The notes: generated from the sequence alone by a model not told the origin. DNA of 64,000 bases from Rhodococcus sp. Z13 (GCF_025837095.1 NZ_CP107551.1:3218668-3282667), one strand, 5' to 3'; counted from the stretch's first letter, positions 17,298 to 29,725 are shown. A program made the numbers and translations.

Positions 17298-18872
17298 TCA
17301 CTCCCATTCGATGGTTCCCGGGGGCTTGCTCGTCACGTCGAGCACCACGCGGTTGACCTCCGCCACCTCGTTGGTGATGCGGGTGGAGATCCGCTCGAGG
17401 GTCTCGTAGGGCAGACGCGTCCAGTCGGCGGTCATCGCGTCCTCGCTGGAGACCGGACGCAGCACGATCGGGTGACCGTAGGTGCGGCCGTCGCCTTGCA
17501 CACCCACGCTCCGCACGTCGGCGAGCAGCACGACCGGGCACTGCCAGATCTGGTTGTCCAGGCCGGCGGAGGTGAGTTCCTCGCGGGCGATCGAGTCGGC
17601 GCGGCGCAGGATCTCGAGGCGCTCGCGGGTGACCTCACCGATGATGCGGATGCCGAGGCCCGGGCCGGGGAACGGCTGGCGGCCGACGATCTCCTCGGGC
17701 AGACCGAGCTGACGTCCGACCGCGCGCACCTCGTCCTTGAACAGCAGGCGCAGCGGCTCGACCAGCTTGAACTGCAGGTCCTCGGGAAGACCACCGACGT
17801 TGTGGTGGCTCTTGATGTTGGCCGTGCCGGAACCACCGCCCGACTCGACGACGTCCGGGTACAGGGTGCCCTGCACGAGGAACTCGATGGTCTCGCCCTT
17901 CTCGGCACCCTCCCCGAGGATGTCGGAGACCGCGCCCTCGAAGGACCGGATGAACTCGCGGCCGATGATCTTGCGCTTGGTCTCCGGGTCGGTCACGCCG
18001 GCGAGTTCGCGCAGGAAGGTCTCGGAGGCATCGACGGTGACCAGACGGGCGCCGGTCGCGGCGACGAAGTCCCGCTCGACCTGCTGCCGCTCACCCTCGC
18101 GCATGAGACCGTGGTCGACGAACACACAGGTGAGGCGGTCGCCGATGGCGCGCTGCACGAGCGCGGCCGCGACGGCGGAGTCGACACCACCGGACAGACC
18201 GCAGATCGCGCGGCCGTCGCCGATCTGCTCGCGCACCTGCTCGACGAGCGCGTCGGCGATGTTCGCGGCGGTCCAGTCGCCGGGGATCCCGGCGATCTCG
18301 TGGAGGAAGCGGCTGAGCACCTGCTGGCCGTGCGGGGAGTGCAGCACCTCGGGGTGGTACTGGACACCGGCGAGGCGGCGGGCGCGGTCCTCGAAGGCCG
18401 CGACGGGAGCGCCGGCGCTGCGGGCGGTGACCTCGAAGCCCTCGGGGGCCTCGGTGACGCCGTCGCCGTGGCTCATCCACACCGGCTGCGTCTCGGGCAG
18501 GCCCTCGTGCAGCACACCGCCGGTCACCGTCATCTCGGTGCGACCGTACTCACGGGCACCGGTGTGGGCGACGGTTCCGCCGAGCGCCTGGGCCATCGCC
18601 TGGAAGCCGTAGCAGATGCCGAAGACCGGGACGTCGAGATCGAACAGCCCGGGATCGAGGCGCGGGGCGCCCTCCTCGTACACACTGGCGGGGCCACCGG
18701 AGAGCACCACGGCGCGCGGGTTCTTCGCGGCGATCTCCTCGACGGTGGCCGTGTGCGGCAACACCTCGGAGTACACGTTGGCCTCGCGCACCCGCCGGGC
18801 GATCAGCTGGGCGTACTGGGCTCCGAAATCGACGACTACGACCGGTCTGGACTGCTGGCTTTGCGACGACAC
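17298..18872 (-). CDS. guaA: GMP synthase (glutamine-hydrolysing)
   Basis: A 524-residue GuaA that aminates XMP to GMP with glutamine and ATP. The N-terminal class I glutamine amidotransferase has [16 protein letters not shown], the nucleophile elbow [10 protein letters not shown], and His-Glu in QYHPEV. The ATP pyrophosphatase domain has the PP-loop [14 protein letters not shown]. The C-terminal dimerisation domain contains the XMP-binding Lys region and ends in KPPGTIEWE, the usual GuaA terminus. GTG at 18872 gives normal length. It lies with guaB2 and guaB3 on the same strand, but hairpins separate the units. Confidence 0.97.
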   Translation of the reverse strand: MSSQSQQSRPVVVVDFGAQYAQLIARRVREANVYSEVLPHTATVEEIAAKNPRAVVLSGGPASVYEEGAPRLDPGLFDLDVPVFGICYGFQAMAQALGGTVAHTGAREYGRTEMTVTGGVLHEGLPETQPVWMSHGDGVTEAPEGFEVTARSAGAPVAAFEDRARRLAGVQYHPEVLHSPHGQQVLSRFLHEIAGIPGDWTAANIADALVEQVREQIGDGRAICGLSGGVDSAVAAALVQRAIGDRLTCVFVDHGLMREGERQQVERDFVAATGARLVTVDASETFLRELAGVTDPETKRKIIGREFIRSFEGAVSDILGEGAEKGETIEFLVQGTLYPDVVESGGGSGTANIKSHHNVGGLPEDLQFKLVEPLRLLFKDEVRAVGRQLGLPEEIVGRQPFPGPGLGIRIIGEVTRERLEILRRADSIAREELTSAGLDNQIWQCPVVLLADVRSVGVQGDGRTYGHPIVLRPVSSEDAMTADWTRLPYETLERISTRITNEVAEVNRVVLDVTSKPPGTIEWE

Positions 18873-18885
18873 TCGAACAGTCTAT

Positions 18886-18917
18886 GCGGCCGCGCCGGGT
18901 GGTCCCGACGCGGCCGC
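18886..18917 (-). terminator. Hairpin after the GMC oxidoreductase
   Basis: GCGGCCGCG and CGCGGCCGC form a 9-bp stem around a 14-base loop, between the oxidoreductase stop (18929) and the guaA start (18872). It must overlap or sit close to the guaA promoter. Confidence 0.6.
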
Positions 18918-18928
18918 TGACGAACGGG

Positions 18929-20656
18929 CTATGCGACCCGGCCGCCGCCGGTGATCTCGACGACGGGCAGGCGCAGGGCGCCGGGTGCGTCCTCGGGCAC
19001 CACCGGGTTCTTCGGGGCGATCGGGGCGAGGCGCTGGTAGGGCTTCCCCTGCTCGGGCCGCTGATCCTCCTCCCCCTTGTTCGGCCACAGCGACGCGGCG
19101 CGTTCGGCCTGCGCAGCGATGGTGAGCGAGGGGTTGACGCCGAGGTTGGCGGAGACCGCGGCACCGTCGACGACGCTCAGCGTCGGGTAGCCGTAGACGC
19201 GGTGGTAGGGATCGATGACACCGTGCTCGCGGTCGGATCCGATGACGGCGCCGCCGAGGAAGTGGGCGGTGAGCGGAATGTTGAAGATCTCACCCCAGGT
19301 GCCGCCCGCGATGCCGTCGATCTTCTCGGCGATGCGGCGGGTGGCCTCGTTGCCGGCGGGTATCCAGGTGGGATTCGGCTGCCCGTGGCCCTGCTTGCTG
19401 GTCACCTTGCGGCGGCCGAAGAGCCCCTTCTTCGTGTAGGTGGTGATGGAATTGTCGAGGTTCTGCATCACCAGGGCGATGATGGTGCGCTCGCTCCAGC
19501 GGTGCACCGACAGCATCCGCAGCATCTTCACCGGGTTCTTCGCGACCTCGGCGAGGAACTTCGCCCAGCGCGGGACCGGGCCGTCACCGTCGGTCATGAG
19601 GGTCTGCAGCAGCCCCATCGCGTTCGAGCCCTTGCCGTAACGAACGGGTTCGATGTGCGTGTCGGGGGTGGGGTGGAACGACGAGGTGATCGCGACACCC
19701 TCGGTGAGCTTCATGTCCGGGTCGACCTTCAGCTTCCCGGCCCCGACGATGGACTCGGAGTTGGTGCGGGTCAGCTCGCCGAGCTTGTCGGACAGCTCCG
19801 GCAGCGCGCCGGTGTCCTTGAGGTGGTGCAGCAGGTGCTGGGTGCCCCAGGTGCCGGCGGCGAGGACGACGTGCCCGGCGGTGTAGGTGCGGCGCCGCTT
19901 ACGCACCCAGGCGCCGGTGCGTTCGGTGAACACCTCCCAGGTGCCGTCCGCGCCCGGGCGCAGGTCGGTGACGGTGGTGAGCGGCACGATCTCCGCGCCC
20001 GCCTTCTCGGCGAGACCGAGATAGTTCTTGACGAGGGTGTTCTTGGCGCCGTGCCGGCAGCCGGTCATGCACTCGCCGCACTCGATGCAGCCGGTGCGGT
20101 CGGGCCCGGCGCCGCCGAAGTAGGGGTCGGCCACGGTGCGGCCGGGTTCGCCGAAGAAGACGCCGACGGGGGTCTGGACGAAGGTGTCGCCGACGCCCAT
20201 GTCCTCGGCGACGGACTTGATGACCTTGTCGGCAGCGGTCATCCGGCCGTACTGCACCACACCGAGCATGCGCTTGGCCTGCTCGTACCAGGGGCTGAGC
20301 TCGTCGTGCCAGTCGGTGATACCGGCCCACTGGCGGTCCTCGAAGAAAGCTGCCGGCGGCTTGTAGAGGGTGTTGGCGTAGTTCAGCGATCCGCCGCCGA
20401 CGCCCGCGCCGGCGAGGATGAGGCAGTCGCGCAGGAGGTGGACACGCTGGATGCCGAAGCAGCCGAGCTTCGGCGCCCACAGGAAGCGGCGCAGGTCCCA
20501 GCTGGTCCTGGCGAAGTCGGCGTCGGCGTAGCGGCGGCCGGCCTCGAGGACACCGACCTTGTAGCCCTTCTCCACCAGGCGCAGCGCTGTGACGCTTCCA
20601 CCGAAACCCGATCCGACGATCAGGACGTCGTAGTCCGTGACCCGCTGCTTACTCAT
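18929..20656 (-). CDS. choD: GMC-type FAD oxidoreductase, cholesterol oxidase-like
   Basis: A 575-residue GMC oxidoreductase corresponding in position to M. tuberculosis choD next to guaB3. The FAD dinucleotide fold is at the N-terminus (DVLIVGSGFGGSVTALRLVEKG) with GAGVGGGSLNYANTLY further on. A Cys cluster IECGECMTGCRHGAKNT is typical of the ChoD group, and the C-terminal HFLGGAVIG and NPSLTIAAQAER segments belong to the catalytic and FAD-binding region. ChoD homologues have been called cholesterol oxidases by similarity, although true steroid oxidase activity in this subgroup is debated, so a hydroxy-lipid substrate is possible. ATG at 20656 has GGAGG six bases upstream. It has no signal peptide. 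Confidence 0.85.
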   Translation of the reverse strand: MSKQRVTDYDVLIVGSGFGGSVTALRLVEKGYKVGVLEAGRRYADADFARTSWDLRRFLWAPKLGCFGIQRVHLLRDCLILAGAGVGGGSLNYANTLYKPPAAFFEDRQWAGITDWHDELSPWYEQAKRMLGVVQYGRMTAADKVIKSVAEDMGVGDTFVQTPVGVFFGEPGRTVADPYFGGAGPDRTGCIECGECMTGCRHGAKNTLVKNYLGLAEKAGAEIVPLTTVTDLRPGADGTWEVFTERTGAWVRKRRRTYTAGHVVLAAGTWGTQHLLHHLKDTGALPELSDKLGELTRTNSESIVGAGKLKVDPDMKLTEGVAITSSFHPTPDTHIEPVRYGKGSNAMGLLQTLMTDGDGPVPRWAKFLAEVAKNPVKMLRMLSVHRWSERTIIALVMQNLDNSITTYTKKGLFGRRKVTSKQGHGQPNPTWIPAGNEATRRIAEKIDGIAGGTWGEIFNIPLTAHFLGGAVIGSDREHGVIDPYHRVYGYPTLSVVDGAAVSANLGVNPSLTIAAQAERAASLWPNKGEEDQRPEQGKPYQRLAPIAPKNPVVPEDAPGALRLPVVEITGGGRVA

Positions 20657-20782
20657 GGAACCTCCAGCGACGAGATGGTTACCGGCCAGTATGCACCCGT
20701 TGGTGTGAGGGCTGGCACACACTCCGACTCTACCCGTTACGTCGAGTAGCACGAAAATGTCGCGGTCGCCGCACACAGACGA

Positions 20783-20826
20783 CGGTGGCCGGGCACCGCG
20801 TCGTCCGACGCCGTGCCCGGCCACCG
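20783..20826 (-). terminator. Strong terminator of the guaB2-guaB3 unit
   Basis: CGGTGGCCGGGCAC pairs perfectly with GTGCCCGGCCACCG, and an inner GCGTCG/CGACGC extends the stem to about 20 bp with one C-C mismatch. It begins 20 bases downstream of the guaB3 stop. Confidence 0.9.
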
Positions 20827-20845
20827 TGGAAGGTGCCGGAAGGAT

Positions 20846-21979
20846 CTATCCGCGCACGGACAGACCGACCTTCTGGAATTCCTTGAGGTCCGAGTACCCG
20901 GCCTTCGCCATGGAGCGGCGCAGGCCGCCGACGAGGTTGAGCGAACCCGACGGATCGTCGGACGGGCCGAACAGCACCGTGCCGAGGCTCGGGCGCTCAC
21001 CCTGCTCGACCCGGACCGCCGCGCCACGCGGCATCGACGGGTGCCCGGCCACCGACGGCCAGTACCAGCCGTGCCCGGCGGCCTCCTCGGCGAGCGCCAG
21101 CGGGGCACCGAGGACCGCAGCGTCGGCGCCGCACGCGATCGCCTTGGCCAGATCACCGGCGGTCTCGATGTCGCCGTCCGCGATGACGTGCACGTAGCGG
21201 CCACCGGTCTCGTCGAGGTAGTCGCGACGCGCCGCGGCGGCGTCGGCGATCGCCGTGGCCATCGGGATGCCGATGCCCAGCGAACTGCTCGTGGTGGTCC
21301 CTTGCTTCGTCGAGCCGAAGCCGACGATGACACCGGCGGCACCGGTGCGCATGAGGTGCAGGGCGGTGCGGTGGTCGCTGACGCCACCGGCGATGACCGG
21401 CACGTCGAGCTCCGAGATGAACGTCTTCAGGTTGAGCGGCTCGTCCTCGCCGTGGGCGACATGCTCGGCCGAGATGATCGTGCCCTGGATGACGAGCAGG
21501 TCGATACCGGCCTTCACCAGCTCGGGCGTCAGGGCCCGCGCGTTCTGCGGGCTCACCCGCACGGCGGTGGTGACCCCGGACTCCCGGACCTGCGCCACGG
21601 CGGCGGCCAGCAGGTCGCTCTGCAGCGGTGCCGCGTGCAGTTCCTGCAGATAACGCACCGCTGCGCGCGGATCGGTGCTCGCGGTCTCGGCGAGCCGGGC
21701 GATCACCGCGTCGACATCCGCGTGGCGACCCCACAGTCCCTCACCGTTGATGACGCCGAGACCGCCGGCCTTGCCCAGCTCGATCGCGAAGGTGGGCGAG
21801 ACCAGGGCGTCGGTCGGGTGGGCGAGAACGGGGATGTCGAATCGGTACGCGTCGATCTGCCAGCTCGTCGACACCTCCTTCGACGAACGGGTCCGCCGCG
21901 AGGGGACGATGTTCACGTCGCTCAGCTCGTACGTGCGTCGGGCCGTCCGGCCCATACCGATTTCAACGAGGTCGCGCAC
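20846..21979 (-). CDS. guaB3: GuaB3-family IMP dehydrogenase-related protein
   Basis: A 377-residue (beta/alpha)8 barrel of the IMPDH/GMPR superfamily without CBS domains, matching the actinobacterial GuaB3 family. The substrate-phosphate region is recognisable (VIADGDIETAGDLAKAIACGADAAVLG). However, the loop that in IMPDH reads GSICTT with the catalytic Cys is here GFGSTKQGTTTSSS, with no Cys. Normal IMPDH chemistry through a covalent Cys intermediate is therefore unlikely, and the true activity of this family in actinobacteria is unclear. GTG at 21979 has an AAAGGGG ribosome-binding site. It follows guaB2 by 69 bases on the same strand and the pair ends at the hairpin 20783-20826. Confidence 0.9.
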   Translation of the reverse strand: MRDLVEIGMGRTARRTYELSDVNIVPSRRTRSSKEVSTSWQIDAYRFDIPVLAHPTDALVSPTFAIELGKAGGLGVINGEGLWGRHADVDAVIARLAETASTDPRAAVRYLQELHAAPLQSDLLAAAVAQVRESGVTTAVRVSPQNARALTPELVKAGIDLLVIQGTIISAEHVAHGEDEPLNLKTFISELDVPVIAGGVSDHRTALHLMRTGAAGVIVGFGSTKQGTTTSSSLGIGIPMATAIADAAAARRDYLDETGGRYVHVIADGDIETAGDLAKAIACGADAAVLGAPLALAEEAAGHGWYWPSVAGHPSMPRGAAVRVEQGERPSLGTVLFGPSDDPSGSLNLVGGLRRSMAKAGYSDLKEFQKVGLSVRG

Positions 21980-22048
21980 GCGCGCCCCTTTCTCCTGATA
22001 GACGGTGCTCCCGTCGTATGTGGGACGGGACCTGTGCGGACGCGGACC

Positions 22049-24258
<2,210 letters not shown>

Positions 24259-24276
24259 CGACGCACACAGGAACGA

Positions 24277-24316
24277 CCACTCGGGCCCGGCAGCTTCCGC
24301 TGCCGGGCCCGAGTGG
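24277..24316. terminator. Bidirectional terminator between DUF5319 and rsdA
   Basis: A perfect 18-bp stem (CCACTCGGGCCCGGCAGC and its complement) closed by TTCC, 18 bases after the DUF5319 stop and about 50 bases after the rsdA stop. Confidence 0.93.
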
Positions 24317-24326
24317 TATCCGGGTT

Positions 24327-24376
24327 CGTCTCCGAAGGAGCGCTATTCCACCGTCTCCGAAGGAGCGCTATTCCAC
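24327..24376. repeat. 25-bp tandem duplication spanning the rsdA stop codon
   Basis: Two identical 25-bp units (24327-24351 and 24352-24376). The rsdA TAG stop (24368-24370, plus-strand CTA) is in the right-hand copy; the left-hand copy is downstream of the gene. Confidence 0.88.
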
Positions 24377-25423
24377 CGTCGGGGTATCCACCGCCGAGGA
24401 ACCCACGTCGGTCCCGCCGTTCTGCTGCGTGCGGGGCAGAGTGTCCGAGATCGGTGTCTGCGGGCTCGAGGACGGGGACTGCGGCACCGACGACGACTGG
24501 CTGTCGGAGGTCGGCGGTGCGGTGGTCTCCGACGGGGTCGTCGTATCGGCGGGCGTCGGCGGCACCAGCAGGACCGTCGGGTCCACCGTGGTCTTCGGCG
24601 GCGACGAGGTACCGGTCTGCGTGTCGGCCGGCGACGGCGACTGCGTCACCGACTGCGGAACCTCCGACGCACCGGAGGTGACCGGCGGCTGGACGACCAC
24701 CCCGGACTCTTCCGGCAGTGTGGCCTCCGGCGTCACCGGCGGGGGCGGCACCTGCGGCTGCGGTGTGAGCTTCTCGATCTCCGCCGTCAGGCGCTGCATC
24801 CAGTCGTCGAGGACGCTGCGCTCCTGGGGGTTGCGGACCTCACTGGACCGGCTCTCCGCGGTACTCAGCAGAGCCCGTGCCTCCTCGGGATTGCCCTCGG
24901 CGATCAACTGTTCGGCGCGTTCGAGCGTCGAGGCCGTCTCGATGCGGGCCTCGGTCGACTGGGCCTGTTCGCTGAAGACCACCTGCTTGACGCCCCAGAG
25001 CGGGTCGCCGGGTTCGGCTCCGTAGGAGATCGCGGTCGCGCCGCCCAGAGCCACGGCCACGAGCGCGGCTGCACCGGCGAGGGGGCGGATCAGACGCAGT
25101 TGACCCTTGGAACGAGTACGCCCGGTGCCGACCGCGGATGCGCCGGCGAAGGTCTCCCGGGCGCCGATCTCGCGGTTGACCGCCGCCACGACCTCGTCGA
25201 GGTCGGGGCCGACGGGCATGGGCTCGGCGAGGATCTCCGCGCGCCAGTCCGCCAGCAGTGTGGCGAGTTCGTATTCCTCGTCGGTCTCGGTCTCGACCGG
25301 TCCGTCACCCGAGATCGCATCGATCAGGGCGTCGTCACGCCGAACGGCAGCGAGGTCCACGGAGGTATCGTCGTCGGGAGATTCGTGGTCGAAGCGGCCG
25401 CCCGAGAAACGCCTCCTACCCAT
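24368..25423 (-). CDS. rsdA: Anti-sigma-D factor RsdA
   Basis: A 351-residue membrane anti-sigma factor. The short N-terminal sigma-binding segment VDLAAVRRDDALIDAISGDG is the RsdA signature that holds sigma D. A membrane helix follows at about residues 120-140 (PLAGAAALVAVALGGATAISYGA). The outside part begins with a helical region (AQSTEARIETASTLERAEQLIAEGNPEEA) and ends in a long Pro/Ser/Thr-rich tail. In mycobacteria RsdA is removed by ClpP-dependent degradation to free SigD. The start overlaps sigD: ATG at 25423 is preferred with AGGTGAG upstream, though GTG at 25432 is also possible. Position beside sigD and DUF5319 matches Rv3413c. Confidence 0.88.
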   Translation of the reverse strand: MGRRRFSGGRFDHESPDDDTSVDLAAVRRDDALIDAISGDGPVETETDEEYELATLLADWRAEILAEPMPVGPDLDEVVAAVNREIGARETFAGASAVGTGRTRSKGQLRLIRPLAGAAALVAVALGGATAISYGAEPGDPLWGVKQVVFSEQAQSTEARIETASTLERAEQLIAEGNPEEARALLSTAESRSSEVRNPQERSVLDDWMQRLTAEIEKLTPQPQVPPPPVTPEATLPEESGVVVQPPVTSGASEVPQSVTQSPSPADTQTGTSSPPKTTVDPTVLLVPPTPADTTTPSETTAPPTSDSQSSSVPQSPSSSPQTPISDTLPRTQQNGGTDVGSSAVDTPTVE

Positions 25424-25994
25424 TCCGCTCACCTGCTCTCGTGACTTCCTTCTTGAGTCTGGCGATGGCCCGGTGTTGGGCCACCCTGATGGCTCCTGCG
25501 GTACTACCCACGGCCGCGGCGGTCTCCTCCGCCGACAGACCCATGACCAGCCGGAGGATGAGGATCTCGCGCTGCTTCTCGGGCAGGGTGCCCAGCAGCT
25601 GCTTCATCTGGCGACTCGTCTCGGAGTTGATCGCATATTCCTCGGGGCTGTCGTCGAGCGACATCACCTCGGGTACGTCCGCGACCGGTTCGGCGCGGTT
25701 CCGCGCCGCGCTCCGATGCGCGTCGGCAACCTTGTGGGCTGCGATTCCGTAGACGAACGCCATGAAGGGGCGTCCCTGGTCCTGATATCGCGGCAGAGCG
25801 GTCATCACGGCCAGGCACACCTCCTGAGCAACGTCGTCTGCAGAGAGCTGGCCGCGCTCTGCAGTTCCGACCCGTGCGCGGCAGTACCGCACGACGAGGG
25901 GTCGGACAATGGCAAGAACCTGGGCGAGGGCCGCCCGGTCACCTTGCGCAGCCGCAGCAACCGCGGAGTCCAACTCCTCACCCATAACAGTCAT
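25416..25994 (-). CDS. sigD: ECF sigma factor SigD
   Basis: A 192-residue ECF sigma factor corresponding to Rv3414c. Region 2 contains the strongly conserved VRYCRARVGTAERGQLSADDVAQEVCLAVMTALPRY and FVYGIAAHKVADAHR. Region 4 is LPEKQREILILRLVMGLSAEETAAAVGSTAGAIRVAQHRAIARLKK. In mycobacteria SigD helps control ribosomal, chaperone and starvation-linked genes. The start ATG at 25994 aligns with the family N-terminus; ATG at 25985 is an alternative. The stop overlaps the start of rsdA, so the sigma factor and its inhibitor are coupled. Confidence 0.93.
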   Translation of the reverse strand: MTVMGEELDSAVAAAAQGDRAALAQVLAIVRPLVVRYCRARVGTAERGQLSADDVAQEVCLAVMTALPRYQDQGRPFMAFVYGIAAHKVADAHRSAARNRAEPVADVPEVMSLDDSPEEYAINSETSRQMKQLLGTLPEKQREILILRLVMGLSAEETAAAVGSTAGAIRVAQHRAIARLKKEVTRAGERNG

Positions 25995-26129
25995 CGATTG
26001 CGCAAGTCCTGGCGTTACAAGTCGGCACCACCCGGCCGGATGGGCTTCCACCTGACAGTGGAACACCCCCAGAGTAACGACCACAACAGACCGATCGGCA
26101 TGCCACCCGCTCGGGCCGGGACACCGTTG

Positions 26130-27026
26130 CTACCCGTTCGTTGCGAATCGGCCACCCCGGTGCACGACCGTGTCCCGGGCGCGATCCCGCACGTGCGCGG
26201 CCTCGTCTCCGCCGCCCAGGCCGTGGAGGAGCATCGCGGCCGCCCACTGCAGCGGCACCAGCCCGTGTTCGCCGGTGCGGGCGAGTACCTCCGCCGCTGC
26301 CTCCCGTGCAGGTCCGAGGTCTTTTTCGCCGGTAAGCGAGGCCGCCCGGACGAGTTCGGACTTGATCGCGTGGCGGACCGAGCCGAAGGTCTCCGACAGG
26401 GCCACCGCCCGCTCTGCGTGGGGTCGCGCGGTGGCGAAGTCGCCGGCCGCCAAAGCGGTCTCCGCACTCACCCAGGCGAGACGGATTCGTTGCCTGAGGT
26501 ACGGCGCGTCGCCGCCCCCCGGCCCGGCTGTCGCAGCACCGCCGGCCTCCGCTTCGTCCAGCACGGAGGCGCAGCGGGCGAGCAGGGTGCGGGACACCGG
26601 CAGCCGGCCGCGGCCGAGCGCGTCGGCGGCCAGACCGGTCACGGCGTCGCACCAGGCCCGGACGGACGGAACGTCCCCGGCCCGGACCGCACCGACGGCA
26701 GCGAGAGCACGCCCGTCGAGGATTGCGGCGGCGCGGTGTCCGCCGAGCTGCCGGAGCAGCGACGCCTCGGTACTCGCCCCCAGCGACGCCCACACTCCCC
26801 TGTCCCCCACTCGACCGCGCAACCGTGCGAGTTCGGCTCGGGCCGCGGCGTATCGGCCCTGCCCGCCGAGGGCGACGGCCCGCAGCCAGGAGTGTTCGGG
26901 ATCGGCCGCCGGGGGCAGCGGGTGCAGGCCGGGGCGGTCGCCGAAGGCGGCGATGCGGAGCAGGTCGGCCGGGCCCTGCGACGGCGCCGGCGGAAGGTCG
27001 CGTTCGGTGAGGGCGTGAATGGACAT
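26130..27026 (-). CDS. TPR-like hypothetical protein (Rv3415c equivalent)
   Basis: A 298-residue protein made of repeated helical pairs (RAVALGGQGRYAAARAELARLR, TALAAGDFATARPHAERAVALSETFG, and others) that resemble tetratricopeptide repeats. No catalytic residues or membrane segments are visible. It occupies the place of Rv3415c between sigD and whiB3. Function is unknown; a protein-binding scaffold is the most that can be inferred. ATG at 27026 is the only reasonable start. It lies 135 bases upstream of sigD on the same strand. Confidence 0.75.
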   Translation of the reverse strand: MSIHALTERDLPPAPSQGPADLLRIAAFGDRPGLHPLPPAADPEHSWLRAVALGGQGRYAAARAELARLRGRVGDRGVWASLGASTEASLLRQLGGHRAAAILDGRALAAVGAVRAGDVPSVRAWCDAVTGLAADALGRGRLPVSRTLLARCASVLDEAEAGGAATAGPGGGDAPYLRQRIRLAWVSAETALAAGDFATARPHAERAVALSETFGSVRHAIKSELVRAASLTGEKDLGPAREAAAEVLARTGEHGLVPLQWAAAMLLHGLGGGDEAAHVRDRARDTVVHRGGRFATNG

Positions 27027-27554
27027 CGCGAAATCATCCCACCGTCCGGAATGGGGCCGAGTTCGGGGCTCCGGGCCGGAACCGGCACCATTCCCGAGAA
27101 ATTCTCACCGTGAGCGCAAATAGTCCGAGGTTGCGGGAATGATGCATCGGAGGAGAAGTCCGTCCTGAACATATTTTTGAACAACGGGTTAAAACATACG
27201 AACAGCATGTAAGATCGAAGCTTTCGTGCCGCGATGCCGGTACGGTCGATGTTCCACCCCCGGAACAACGCGTTCACCAGGAAGTTCGGGACGTTCGACC
27301 CGCCCGGGCGCCGAGAGGATACCGCCTTTCGGCCCACACTGCAGGGTCTAGGCACGCTCGGCGGGAAAAGTAAACATTTCCACGGTTAAATCTTGGCCGG
27401 AGGGTTATGGACTTTCCCACTGATCCGAAGTGTTGACGACGAATCGTTATCAATTCTACGGTGAGGTCGATTGATTCGGATCACAGAGGGAATCCCGAAG
27501 GATCCACGGTCCGCTCGCATCAACGGTGCGAGCCGCTGCAGAAGGAGTGCCACC
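27027..27554. other. Long divergent intergenic region upstream of whiB3
   Basis: 528 bp without a credible gene. About 27150-27260 is clearly less G+C-rich than its surroundings, with ATATTTTTGAACAACGGG and GGTTAAAACATACG. The right part carries a whiB3 promoter candidate and a leader of about 85 bases ending in an AAGGAG ribosome-binding site. Confidence 0.7.
27433..27462 (+). promoter_or_regulatory. Promoter candidate for whiB3
   Basis: TTGACG (27433-27438), 18-base spacer, TACGGT (27457-27462) fits a housekeeping actinobacterial promoter. Transcription would start near 27469 and leave a leader of about 86 bases. Confidence 0.5.
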
Positions 27555-27848
27555 ATGCCTGCCCCACACATCCTGCCCGGCCCGAACGCGGATCTCTGGG
27601 ATTGGCAGATGCACGGCAAGTGCCGTGGTGTGGACTCCTCCGTGTTCTTCCACCCGGACGGCGAGCGTGGCCGCGCTCGCGCCCAGCGGGAGAACCGTGC
27701 GAAGGAGCTGTGCCGCACCTGCCCCGTCCTCGTCCAGTGCCGCGAACACGCCCTGGCCGTCGGCGAGCCCTACGGCATCTGGGGTGGAATGTCGGAGACG
27801 GAGCGCGAACTGTACACGCGCCGTCGCCGACGGAAGGTCGCAGTGTGA
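27555..27848 (+). CDS. whiB3: WhiB3 iron-sulfur redox regulator
   Basis: A 97-residue WhiB-family protein very close in pattern to mycobacterial WhiB3. The [4Fe-4S] cluster ligands are C23, C53, C56 and C62 (KCRG, LCRTCPVLVQC). The G-I-W-G-G turn at 74-78 and a basic tail (RRRRRK) for DNA contact are present, and the GPNADLWDWQMHG start resembles WhiB3. It senses O2, NO and redox state, interacts with the primary sigma factor, and in mycobacteria tunes lipid metabolism. ATG at 27555 is chosen for its AAGGAG site. It stands alone, with a perfect hairpin terminator 40 bases after the stop. Confidence 0.93.
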   Translation: MPAPHILPGPNADLWDWQMHGKCRGVDSSVFFHPDGERGRARAQRENRAKELCRTCPVLVQCREHALAVGEPYGIWGGMSETERELYTRRRRRKVAV

Positions 27849-27887
27849 GCAGCCCACCCGACCGGTGAGACGACCGACCCTACGACG

Positions 27888-27915
27888 AAGGCCCCGCGCA
27901 GAAGCGCGGGGCCTT
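27888..27915 (+). terminator. Terminator of whiB3
   Basis: AAGGCCCCGCGC-AGAA-GCGCGGGGCCTT, a perfect 12-bp stem, starts 39 bases after the stop codon. Confidence 0.93.
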
Positions 27916-27975
27916 GTCGTTCACCTTCGGGCGCGTCGTTCACCTTCGGGGCGTCGTTCACCTTCGGGCCGTCGT
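27916..27975. repeat. Three tandem GTCGTTCACCTTCGGG repeats
   Basis: Exact 16-base copies start at 27916, 27935 and 27953, separated by 3 and 2 bases, with a degenerate fourth at 27971. They lie between the terminators of whiB3 and groEL1. Confidence 0.85.
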
Positions 27976-27977
27976 GT

Positions 27978-28011
27978 CCCCTTCCGGGCCGTAACCGCTA
28001 CCCGGAAGGGG
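27978..28011 (-). terminator. Terminator of groEL1
   Basis: CCCCTTCCGGG and CCCGGAAGGGG form an 11-bp stem around 12 bases, ending 9 bases from the groEL1 stop. Confidence 0.8.
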
Positions 28012-28019
28012 TCCCGATC

Positions 28020-29645
<1,626 letters not shown>

Positions 29646-29675
29646 CTACTCCTGGAATCGGATGGTGCGCAACGT

Positions 29676-29716
29676 ATTCCGCCCCGGGTCCGAAACACGG
29701 GACACCGGGGCGGAAT
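29676..29716 (-). other. Hairpin between groES and groEL1
   Basis: ATTCCGCCCCGG (29676-29687) pairs perfectly with CCGGGGCGGAAT (29705-29716); GTCC/GGGAC can extend the stem past a bulge. It sits 9 bases after the groES stop and upstream of groEL1, so it could be an attenuator or mRNA processing and stability element. Confidence 0.75.
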
Positions 29717-29725
29717 GCAAGCGGT

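Noticed and set aside
27916-27975. Possible CRISPR-like array
   Set aside because: Spacers are only 2-3 bases and no cas genes are present. It is a simple tandem repeat.
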